This document shows, in pieces, positions 42,120 to 54,400 of a DNA stretch of 64,000 nt. Source of the stretch: Doris montereyensis (lineage: Eukaryota; Mollusca; Gastropoda; Nudibranchia; Dorididae); contig JAXRKP010000867.1 of the NCBI GenBank assembly GCA_037039925.1, positions 140,300 to 204,299 of the forward strand. The letters are read 5' to 3'. Position 1 is the stretch's first letter. Each line of letters begins with the position of its first letter. The notes under the pieces are model-generated. The model saw only the letters and a list, made by a program, of their open reading frames with translations. It did not search any database and was not told the origin of the DNA. The position numbers and the translations under genes are program-made.

Positions 42120-42355
42120 CTATTTTAACCCATATCATTACACGCTGTATGTTCATGATTCACTGTGCCTGCATGATTCGGACATCACGACTCATGGTTG
42201 CCTCTGGGTCTACTAATGGCTGGTTCTTGTTTTGTTGCTGTGGTGTAGATTAAAAATCCACATACTTTATAATTAATGTAAAACCTAATGTTTTGTTAAG
42301 TTTTATTAGTAAATAACCCAAATGACATTTTTTGAGTTTGGAAGAGCTGCCCTAG
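42120..42355 (+). repeat. Dispersed repeat D copy directly upstream of SAR1 exon 1
   Basis: Reads CATATCATTACACGCTGTAT, CATGATTCACTGTGCCTGC, TAATGGCTGGTTCTTGTTTT, AGTAAATAACCCAAATGACA and TTGAGTTTGGAAGAGCTGCC. Its 3' end is about 100 bases before the SAR1 start codon, so it may supply the promoter or 5'UTR. Confidence 0.6.
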
Positions 42356-42451
42356 AGAGATGATGAATAAGAACAGATATTGTGTATTGTTTCTGTGTAT
42401 AATGCATTCTTAGTTCCACATTTATATGATTTTTCTCAACAGTCACCAACA

Positions 42452-42494
42452 ATGTTTGTATGGGAGTGGTTTTCCTCTATGCTGAATTTTTTAG
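42452..42494 (+). CDS. SAR1: SAR1 exon 1, N-terminal amphipathic helix
   Basis: ATG at 42452, context CAACAATGT. Encodes [14 protein letters not shown] and the first base of Gly; donor GTAAGT. The bulky hydrophobic residues are the membrane-bending face; the fly SAR1 start is very similar. Confidence 0.92.
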
Positions 42495-45400
42495 GTAAGT
42501 TTCGTCTTCTGTAGTGTTATTGGGGATCACATTGTAGACAGTAATGTCATGGATTGGAAACATGTTTTCACTATGCCTTATATTGTTATGTCCTTGGGAA
42601 AGATACCATTTAACACATTTTCTTTGCGCCATCCAGATGCAGACATATACCAGCTATAGCTAAGAGGTATTTCATCTGCTTGATTAGTATGTTGTCTGTT
42701 TTGCTTAACATTACAGAAACCTCTATCTACTTTTAACTTTTAAAGGGCTGGCTTGAACTTTATTTTTATGTCTATAAACAAATTTGTACTTTCTTTCATG
42801 GAGAAATAGAGTCCTTTGACGATTAGAAAAAAAATAAAATATTTGATAATGCCTAAAGTACTGTTGCTTCAATGATGAAAAGACAGGTTTTTTTTACTAC
42901 ATTTGAGGGGGGCAGGGGATTATGTTTCATAGGGGTGACCCCTTTCTTAACCCGTAGTATTTAATAATTTTTCATTATATGTGCAGACCTGCCAGTTATC
43001 CCGATTTAATCAGAATCATTCCAATTTTTTAGCGATAATTTGCGAAATTCGATTTTCCATTAGGCCATCCCGATTTTTTTGTAATACAACTGCAGTCATT
43101 GCCTGGACGGCATTGTTCCGCATATTCAGGGTGCGATTTTTGTTTTTAATCAGCCAATATCCGGGTGTCGTGCCTATCCAGCAATCATGTTATTATGGGT
43201 AATGGTGTATCGATTTTTTCGCTGATATATTGTTCTCTTTGTCCATTCTTCAGAGTACTCGTGTTGTACTTGTTTGTGATTTCAAAAATTGTTGTATGAT
43301 TACGTGTTATTGAGGCCTACCACGATTACTAGAGCCTTGAATTTCAAGCTGATCAAGCAGAAGGCTTTGCTGATATTCAATGACTTGTTAGATCTAGATC
43401 TAAAAGTCCCTAGTATTAGGGACGTCTAAATCTAGATCTAGATGATCTGTATCTGTACTAAGTAGATCTAATAGATCTAAATCAAGTCCAGACTAAAATC
43501 TCTGAAACAATGTGACTCCTCCTGCAGCAAAGTGCGATCACATGCGTGTCAGAGAGAGAGAGAAATGTTGTGTGTGTGTCAAAAGAAAGAAATAGAGAGC
43601 ATTTTCGTGTGTTTTGTGAGATCGCGAGTGTGTGTGTTAGAGAGGGGGTGAGCAACAATTTATGAAGTGAAAGGTAAATGCAAAGAAGAATAGAGGTTGG
43701 ATGATAATTGACAGGTATGTCATGCAGGTATATCTGACCGGTTAGCAGGAGTGGAGTGGGCATGTGTGTGTGAAGAATGTGAAAATATGATAGCAATGAT
43801 TAGCAAGATAAGTGACCACTGATGAGAAAGAGAGAAGTGAGTGTGTCTTCCACTTCCAGTATTTAAACAATGAGTGGGAAGGAGGCAACTGTAATGCTGA
43901 TTTAGTACTAGAATTCAGGTTTTATTTGGGGGGGGGGGGGCTATTATAATGGATATTTTTACTTGGGGAAAGGCAGAACCACCGTCAACAATGACCTTAT
44001 TTTATTATTATTACGTTCAAGATTAGGCGACCGGCTGACTCTATACCTGAAATGTTCATGTATCCTGATTTTTTTGTATCTAGGTCCTGATTTTTAAAAA
44101 TTTAGAGTGGCAGGTCTGTATATGGATTTAGCAAGGGTGTTTTATTTACACTGATATATACATGTTGTTATTCAACAGTAAATATTTTTTTCTTTGAAAT
44201 ACAGTGGTCTCTGCCTAAGAGGTCGGCCCTCAGGAGACCACAAAAATGGACCTCTTAGCTGTATGGTCTCTAGGGCAAAAACAGGATATAATCTAGATAA
44301 TTGTCACCTAAGGTTAATCAGTCAGATCTTTATGCCTAGACCTCAAACTCCAAAGGGGAGGGAGAATGGAGCAGTGTATGTTTCCTTAAAAATAGAATTC
44401 ATTCTTTCTCTTTTCATTCTGATCATAAAACTAGGTCTACAGAGCCATTGCATCAAAGAATTTGGCCTAATTTCTTTGCAATTTAGATTATTATCAGTCC
44501 TTTATCAATGAAAAAAAAGTTCTTATTCGCATTGGTTATTGCAGTGCCTTTGACCTTGTCAAGATGTTCCAATATTGGTGACTGGTCTGCAAGTGTTGTA
44601 TGTTACTAAGAATCATAGATGTTAGTTGCCTCCTTCATTTGATGAATGTCTGGAGCATAACAATGACGGGGATGGAAATCTGTTACATGTAAAAAAAGCA
44701 GCTTCTTAGGCAGAGTCCATTGTATTGAAATGAACTTAATCCTCTCCAATGTAAAGGTTGCTTTCCTTTGTATGTAGCATCTATATATGTTAATTAGTCT
44801 ACACTTATGTTGACAACAACCAATTTTTCTCTATAATTTTTAATAAAAGGGTTTACTCGCAAGGCTGGTAAACTTGTCCTTTTAGGACTAGACAATGCAG
44901 GAAAAACTACTCTACTGGGTATGCTTAAGGAAGGGCATATCATTCAACCTGTTCCAACCCTTCATCCCAGTAAGTGATTGAAAATGTTACCAGTTGAACG
45001 AGACACACTAAGAGCATGGACAGCATGTGGCCTAAATCAGGTGTTGCTTCATTATCACAATTGTCTCCACAATGATCAACTGGCTAGGGGGTCATATATC
45101 GGATGATTCACACCAAGAAAAGCTAAGACTTTGAGATATGATTACTTTTCGAAGCCGTGGTAGTTTTTTTTGTACTCACCCGATATATGTAGTAGCAGTG
45201 CTTGGTACGTTGATGTGGATGATCTTTGTAATGATCACATCCTGTGATCCTTATCCTAGCTCCTTGGGCAATGTGATGCCATTCAGATTTATAACAGGTT
45301 TTTTCTTTTCTTTTTTCTCTCCTTTTGTCTTCGCTTTTAAAAAAAAAAAAATATTGGGAAGGAAGAGGGGGATTATGTGAGGAACAGATTTTACATATGA

Positions 45401-48400
45401 AGGTCGTCTTTATTTTTCAGTTTTCTCAGGCCTTGTTAATTCTCCTAAAATTCTCTCCCTTGCTTCATTGATAAGTAACGTTTTACCAAACCATCTAAAG
45501 CACCACACACAAAAAACAACCCGAGAAATACCCAGAAAAAATGTGGTTCAGTTTGTCTATGAATAACTTTAAAAAAACCAACTCAAAACCTGATATGCAT
45601 TGCATGGCTTTGTTTAACCCCAAACCATATCTGTGTTTCTCTGCCCATCTCAGGTTTATGGAAGAAATCGGGTAAATTAGTATTCCTTGGATTAGACAAT
45701 GCAGGAAAAACTACTCTCTTACACAGACTAAAAGATGATCGAATGGCCCAGCATGTCCCTACTTTGCACCCAAGTAAGTTTTACTAGCATTAATGATTTG
45801 ATTTGTCATTGGTAAGCAGTAATTGAGTGATGTGTTTGCCAAAATTAATTTCGTGCTTACGCTCACTGACAAAATACATACTAATAAAGTAAATGCATCA
45901 GGACTGTGTGTGCCTTGTCGATTACACAAAGCAATTTTACAATATTTGACTAGTTCTAAAAATGTTCTCTTCATCTTGCTTTGATTGTCAAATTCTTTCT
46001 TCCGGCTTCCAATTTCCGTCATGAAAAGAGAAATCTTTCAGAAGAAGAAAGAGAACAACTGGATTTGATGAGTGCATAACACAACTTTTTTTTTCTGCCT
46101 GGGCGTGCTTTTTTGCATGAGAGAGAGAGGATAACAAATAATTGAAGATAAAGATTTTCTGACTGTTTGGCAAATTTTGATTTGTTAACATTTAAGCATG
46201 TATCATAAGACATTTTGTGGGCTGAGGAACCATTTGCCCCTTGAGCACAGGCAGATGGTTAAATTAAATGCTAGATTACATTGTAACATAAGATATCTGT
46301 TTTTGAATGGTGAATGAGAAAAGCGTTCTTTTAAGTAGCCAATGGATAGCCTCATCAGTGATTCAAGACTCACCTCAATTGTCTTAGATTAAAGGAGAAT
46401 AAAATGAAAATGTGCAATAGGCAGCTGTAAGTAAATCAGTGAGTTAAAAAGAACAAACAACTTTCCCTAAAAGACACCTGTTATTAATTACGTTATTCTC
46501 CTTGTATAACTGGTACTGGGGGAGCTGCATCCACCGAGATTGCATGCAATGAAATGTCGGTTAAAAAAGAGGCCAATAGAAATACTCCCTTTTCCTTCTT
46601 TATTCTCTTTGTGAGCAAATGACACATTCAATGAGGATCCGGCATGGGTAGAGTCGCCTACAACGAGGTTGTGCTGGTCGATAAAGGCTGTGAATCCATG
46701 ACTTTTCACTCAATTCACTTCGCTTCATGAAACTTTCTTACCAGCGAGAAGCAGCCTAAACACCCAAGTCATTGATTGATGCTTCACTGTGTGCGTGTTT
46801 GGGGGCGAAACTGGTGACTTGTTAATTGTTAACAGCCAGGCTAGGTTGTGTAGTGGGAGCAAAGACACTAGAACACTTAATTGTTCCACTGTACATGTAG
46901 TATTGTTGGTGTGAGTGAGTGGTAGATTGGCTAGTGGGAAAAAGCGCTGGACCAATCAATATAATTTTAATGACCAGCATGATCTTGTTAACGTTAAAGG
47001 CCGAGGGGTTAGGTTAATAACTAATTTTCTCTCTGTTTCTCACTTCTATGGCGTGCTAGCGTTCACACCTGTAACTTGCTGTACCGTCACTTCATTCTGA
47101 TTTATCGAAATGGCATCTACCTCTACATCAAAACCCATAAAGCACAAAGGCCTTTCCTTTGAAATTAAACTAGAAATAGTCGATGCTGTTGAAATGGGAA
47201 GTAACTTGTTGACTTTGCATTCAACGAAAGGTCTCATACACGGAGGATTTAGCGACAGTCTGGACAACCTCGTTGAATCCGACTCCCACTGTACTTAAGT
47301 GAAAGTTGTTTGTTTGTTTTTTATTCATTGATTTACAAACGGGATGCCTATTGTACATTTTTATTTTTTGGCAATCAAAGGGACAAACAAATGCAAAGGA
47401 AAACAATTTTAAAATGACAGCACAGTGTACTTAAAGGGAAGATCAAATTTCAATCTAATTTGACAGCTATTTATTCTATTCCCAAATGCAACAGTAGCAA
47501 AATAGACTGTTTTCTTCTCTCTCAAAGGGTTGTGATTTTTATAGTGACCACATTAGTAATAGTATCAAATAACATTGCATGAACTAATATTATGTACACT
47601 CAACATATTTTTAGGCATGTCTAACATTGATGAATTTCTGGTACATAACATAGTTTACATCAAGATTGCCATATATGTTGTCTTGAAGAAATATAATCAA
47701 AGTGCTAAACACATTTCAAATAGGGACAATTAATAACTGTTTGCAATTTGTCTGTTAAAAGAAAAAATTATTGATTGTTCTATGTTTCTTTGAATACATT
47801 CAAGTGCATGTGAATCTTGATTTTTATTTAATGTTCTTTTGACTTTTCTGCACTTTTTTTCCCTCTCCAATTTGTTAATTGCAGTCATAAGATCTGCTTC
47901 TTGATTAAACATTTACATTAGTGTCTATCATGTTCATTCTGTAGATCAGCATGCCTAATAAACAGTACTTGAACTGTAAAGTGTTTATAAGGAAAGGAAA
48001 CTTTATGCTTTGCATTCACAAATCAAAGCATTTTATCCTGTGAAACAGGCAGTCAGTGGTTGTCTTTTAATTCATGTATGGTTAGTTCTCGCTTCTTCTC
48101 AGTCTTACGCAAAGAAATATATGTTAATTTTTTTTTACCTCTCTACATTCAGCCTCTGAAGAACTATCAATGGGAGGAATGAAATTCACAACATTTGATC
48201 TTGGTGGCCACAAGCAAGGTAAGAAAATGAGGAAAGCTATTTATCTACCTCTAATATGTGAGATTTGGCCTAAATTCTTAAATGTGTGTTTGGGTGTGTA
48301 TAAATAATTATTTAATCACGCAGAGGTTATGGTTGAAATTGTATGGAAATAATGTCCTCGTTTTAAGACTTGTGTTGAACTATTTGTATATAATTACTGC

Positions 48401-51400
48401 CTAAATGCCCACCGGCATACTGCCTGTTTCTCCTTAATTCCCGTAATTTCTGTGAAACTATTTTTTATTAATAAATTACCTCTCTAAATGCCCGTTTCAG
48501 GGTTCCCAAGCGTCCCATGTAATGTGGACAGGGGACAGTAATATTGAGGAGATAAGACTCCGTCAAACCAATTACGACCAGAAAGGGAGATTTCTCACAC
48601 TAATCACATGAGTCGATTTTTCGTGTTAGTCGATCTTTTAATCAAGGTTCCTTGAACTTGAACATCGACTTAATCAGCATTCCCTGTATTAAAGAAAAAT
48701 AATGGCTCCTGCTTTCAATGGAATCCATGGCTAGCCCTTCTAAAGGCTTGCAAATCAGCTACAACTGTCACTCTGACTAACTCGGTCAAGCACAGTTTGT
48801 AGACACAAAGTATTTGTTTAATTTAATTTTAAAAACTATGAGAGGACATTTAAGTAAAGACTTTCAGAACATTATAGTGAAAACTCCTAGTCTTAGTGAT
48901 ATACCTTTCTCTTTCAGTTTAATTTATACTGTGATTAGTCTTTGAACTGTAGAGTAGTGGCTGAATCAAGAATCATGGTTTATTTTTTTGTATAGAAATC
49001 TAAGATTTATTACATATCAGTGCATTGGCTCTAATTTAAAATTGCATTCTATATTGTTTGTCATTCCTGTTATTTTTGTGTCCTTGCCATATTCTAGTTA
49101 CGGTACATTTGAAATCCAGAAAATATTTAGAATTTTAAAAATTAATACAAACAATAGTGATGGCTAGGTGTGGGAATGAGAGAATAGCCTACTTTGTGTG
49201 CACGACTATGAATTTATCAAATACATCGGTCAGTCTCACCGTCCTTCATTTCACCTCCCTGTGTCCCTCATTTTGACTGTTCAAACTGAGCAACCCTGCT
49301 TTTTGAAAAGAAGATTTCCCCCTAAATGCCTGACTTACGGGCAACTGCAGGTATATTCTCCGCCAAATTTTCACAAAAGTATGTCCGTAATTAATTAAAA
49401 ATTCTTCTTTTTAAAAAAAATCATGAATGTAATCCCATCGCTAATAGGGCTAATTTTATTTAAGGGGATATATTGGAATCAGTGCAAAAATTGTAGTAAA
49501 AGCACAAAACTTGGCTATATTGTAGCTAATACTAATAGAAATGATTGTTGATATAGGATCACTTTTAGAATGTACCCTGAATGACCAAAACTGACCAGTG
49601 AAATGTTCACTATATTTGTAATATTAAAAAAAAAGTTCCTGGGCTGACCAAATTTTGAGAACAAATTGTATAATCGGCAATATATACTTCATGGAAGGGC
49701 AGAGTAAAGTTATCATAATGTATTGACAAGCGCAAACAAAACGATGACCGTTTGACCGTGAATGACCAACCCTGACCAGTGAAATGTCCACTTTATTTGT
49801 ATCTCAAAAAAACCTTCCTGGGCTGACTAAATTTTGAGAACAAAGTGGTTGATTGTTAATGAATGTTTTATGGAAGGGTAAAGTAAGTTTATCACAACTT
49901 ATTATTGACAAGCACAAACACAGTGATGACCATTTCACCAATATTACTGAATGTCCGAGTGAATTGACCATAAGAACAAATTTATACAAATTTGAACAAA
50001 ACTTTGGAACACAATGCCAATGTTGTTTCCCTATACTTCCCAATGAAGAGGATAAAACGATAGTGATAATTCATTAACTGACCAGTATAGAAAAAAAAAC
50101 CCAACATAGTTAAATGCTGAATGTTTCAATTTGTGATAACAATTAATATTTAAGTTCAAGGGAATCTTTTTCTAACAAGCACTGAAATTATGAGGAAGAG
50201 AAACGCAAGAGAAAAATTATTGTGCCGTGTTCATGGTCACAGATTTACCATAATGACCTTGCATTTTTCTTCCACACGTCATGTGTACAGTGCATAGGGT
50301 GATGGTATTAGGAACCCATGGTAAGCAGTTGTATTCTGTTTTAAAGTTTGCTCTTGTTTACAAAGAAAGGGACCCAATTACATAAGAACATAATAATTAT
50401 CTTACACAGTGCTGGAATCTACAAAAAATAGTCATAAATCAACTTTGCATTGCTATGTCACTCACACAGACATGATTGCACACAGAAACATATTATGCGC
50501 GCGTAAAGAAACACACATAAAATTTACATTTCATACAGCACAGTCTTCTACTTATTCCATATTGGGACTTCGGTCATTTGAGCTCCGAGCGAACTCTTAA
50601 AAGGGCAACCATCGTCGTTACTTTCCTCAAATGGCTTGAGGCCAGTTACGGATACCCGCTGCTCAGTATTATGGTAATTGGGGGCCCCATAGCTACACTA
50701 GGTAGAAAGAAGCCCCCATTTCAATGCCAAATATGGATTAGCCCCATCTTGAGAGCAGGTTTGCTGTTGGTCACCAAGTGGAAGAATCCAGTCATTGTTG
50801 AGCTGGGCTCTAATTAGCTTTGCAACCGTTGTGACAAGACAGGAAGAGTGCTCCGGCCAGGGATGTCATGAAGACTTAAACTTATGTCCCTAGAAATCTA
50901 CGACCTCTTCCCCGAGGCAGCGGTCTGATGGGGGCAAACTAGTTCACTATTTAGCAATCCTCAGCACAGTGCAGTCCATAGCTCTTACTTTTTTTGTTGT
51001 AGTTACATGCAAAACCCTACACAAGAGCACAGTTCTGTACAAGGTAATGCAGCTTTCCTGCAGCAACAAGTTGCTTTACACGCTTTATGGCAGCCACACT
51101 CAATTATTTCCTGACAGGATTTGAATTTTTCAGACAAAGGTGTCCAGATTGGAGCAAGGCAATATTCTTTGAAGATCCACCTCCCAGTCAGGGGGGTTTT
51201 TCGTTTGATCTTGTCGCTGAAAGAAATGTTCTCTAAATATGGCCAGCTTAAAAGGCTGCACGTTAGATGTGCTGTAGAAGTGCATGTTGCGTAGGTGGGA
51301 TTCGGGCCGATACTTCTACCTTTCCGAGCCAAGAAGTTCCTTCGCAGGTTGTTAATTGACTATATTGAGGTGGACTTGCCATAAATCTGAACTGAACTTT

Positions 51401-54400
51401 TTTCTTGTCAACAAGTATTCCAGTTCAACTCAGGTTGAAACATTTGATATTGTATGAAACATTGTGGTCGCAAAGGGACTGGACTTCCAAACGGACCAAG
51501 CGTGGGCTTTTTGTATTCAGATTTTAAGAATCTTTTAACCCCTGTAAGGCTGACCTCACGAGGCTTCTGCACATGGCACCGATAAGTTTTCTCGCCCCGC
51601 TGATGAGGCTGTCGCACTTGACCACGACGTACCTGTGATTATTGTGATTGTTTTTGATCTTCGCTGAATAAGGTGGCATAGCGAGCAATTCATATTGTTA
51701 TTGTCATCGTGTTTATATTGCATTGTTTACTAACAATAACATCTATTACAGCCTACTGTTATTAAACATGAAAAGGAATAATACTGCAGTTGGCCCATTA
51801 CTAATTAAGAGGAAATATGAAAGGTATACTACTAATAGATAGAAAACAGGTCAGGACAAAAATCTTCAGTGTGCCCAACCTTCATAAGCAACAAGGAGAC
51901 ATAGAAACAAATAAACACTAAACAATGCTGAACGAAACTAATACTAATAGAGCCATTGGTGCAACGGCCCATCGATGTTCATCAATAGAGCAAGCCTCAT
52001 AGCAACAATAAACAAAAAGAAAAAAGAAAACGAAATACAACTGCCATAAGAGAGACGGAGAGAGAGGAGGAAGGGATAGCAAGGGCGAGAGAAAGAGGAA
52101 AGGAAACAAGAAGGAGACATAAAGAGAACACGAAAGATAAAGAAAGACGAATAGAGAGGACAGAAAATGAGAGAGAATAAGAAAGAGAGATGAGGTAATA
52201 TATAGAGTGGTAGGGTGCATGTGGCTGCATGGTCAGGCTTTACTCCAGTCATTCAATAATAGCGTGGCTGGCTTTGTCGAATTTTATGTAGTAGAGTTTC
52301 AATGAACAACATTTATCTGTATTTCTAAAGGAATCATTTTCATTCTCACATCTAAATAAAATGATGGAACTATCATACTAGAGGAAATGTCCAACCGCCT
52401 TTCGCTAATCCCATGACCTGAGTCCAATGTGCATAGATAGGTAACTTATTCCCATGATGAAAGAAACAGGCCCCATGGTTTATTGCTTTCACAAGTATGT
52501 ATCGCGCCAGCTGCGGCAACACGCTCTATCCCAGACCTAACACCTCTCCTCAGCTACATGCATCCCATGCTTTTGAAAAATTCCTCCCTACCCTATGTCT
52601 GTTACTAGTATCACCCTCTCTTCTCCTTTACAATGACACGAGGGACCATCGTTTTGTATTCTTGGCTGTTCCCTTCCTACTGTTCATTAGTAATCCACCT
52701 CCTCTCAAACAACCCCACCCCTTACGCAATCCAGTGGTTTTTCACATCTTCCCTCCACTTCTGGATGTAAGTCTCTCTTCTTAGCCCTTTCTATACAGTA
52801 GGAAGATAGCCTTGTAGTTTCTAATGTCTATACACTTCAAATAGCCGCCCTTCCTCTTATCCAGATATCACATGTCATCATGACCATCTGAAATGGACCT
52901 GTTTGAGAGATCAAAGTTTCTTTGTTGCTGGTCACTGAACTCAGATGAAAGTTTCATCTTTCCCTTGTACTTTCAACACTCTAATCTTTTCATTCTTATG
53001 TCAAAAAGAGGTGGAGATGTATTTTGACGTATGTGACGTTTGACAATATAACCATCAACACAATGCTCCCGCTGATTGGTCAACCCTGAACATGGTTTCT
53101 TTCTATTGACTGAAGGTCACACCCTCCATTCAGGCTGACCATAGGTGTGCAATGTGATTGGCAACTGTTATCTTTTATTTATATCAATCACTATTTCTTG
53201 CTTGTGGGTGGAGCTTCTTATTAAAGTAATTGACATCTGTCATACGAAGACAAAAGCCTTTGGTCTTGTTCACTTTGCAGAGGGTCCACAGCCTGCATTT
53301 GAGATATAGCTCCTGTGTGTTGTATCTCTCTAAGAAATATATTGATATAAAATATATATTGATATATAAATGAACAATCACTTTTACCCCTTTGAATAAT
53401 AGACTTTCTCTTAAATAATATTGACAATAATTCATCAAAAGTAGATACTTCAAATAGTATATTTGTGGTAATTAAAATGAGTACCAACTTAATATACTTT
53501 AGCCAAAATTTCCAGCTTTTATGGTACAGCTGATGTGTTGAAGGTTAGGCCGGTATCATTTCTAAAAAAAAATCATATAAAATGAAAGAATCGTTACTGG
53601 GCCTTTGTTATGGTATGAATGTCAAGGGAATGAACTGTTCCATCCAGCAGTGCAATAAAAAGAGTTTTGTCCCATTTGTGGTAAAACTGCCTTCCTTCTC
53701 AAACCCCCCCCCCCCCCCACCCCGTCAGTGGCTTTCATGGTTGACAGGGGCATCAAATTAAGTGCTTGAAAGAAATAGAAATTTATATGCTGTGAAAGTG
53801 ATATTGTATCGAATTCATGATACAAAGAATTAGGCTTGGGAACAGAGTAAAAAATAAAAAAATAAAAATTTATTATTACTTCACAGACCATGAGTTTTAA
53901 TAAAGATACTTTTATTATTAAAAAATATTATGAGCTCTGTAAGCAATCTTGATCCAGAAATTTCAAAGTTATGTGTGTGTTGTATTATATATATATATGA
54001 AGGGGATTTCTCTCTATCTTGTTCTTTATCATTAGACTATTTCATTCATTTCCTCACTGTACTTTTCATTTAAACTTTTATGGTATTTATTATTTTTACA
54101 GTAAGAAGAGTATGGAAAGACTACTTTCCTGCTGTGGATGGAATTGTATTTCTTATTGATTGCCATGACCGACAACGATTTGTTGAAGCCAAAGCTGAAC
54201 TTGATGTGAGTGATTTTAGAACATTCGTTCATGACAGTTTCTTGATAAAATATATTTCCCAGAAACTCCAAAATTTCAGCCCATCACAATTGTTTTCTTG
54301 TCTATTAAGACATTAATGTCGATTCTTGCTTCCATGCCTAAATTTCCATACAATAGAAGACATTTTATAACACAGAAATGTTGTTTCAGTATCCAGGTAT

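Larger units (their letters stand above)
48219..54101 (+). other. SAR1 intron 3 (5.9 kb)
   Basis: Between exons 3 and 4. It carries the 181-bp tandem repeat, the Cys-rich pseudogene, the purine tract and a partial family-C element (53475-53690). The rest is AT-rich sequence in which I see no further exon. Confidence 0.75.

Noticed and set aside
51918..52252. Three overlapping minus-strand hydrophobic Leu/Ser/Phe frames that look like membrane proteins
   Set aside because: They are translations of a purine-rich low-complexity tract, with overlap in three frames.
54016..54316. A longer coding frame through SAR1 exon 4 into the intron
   Set aside because: The donor GTGAGT at 54206 and the match of exon 5 to the following family sequence show that the frame after 54205 is intronic.
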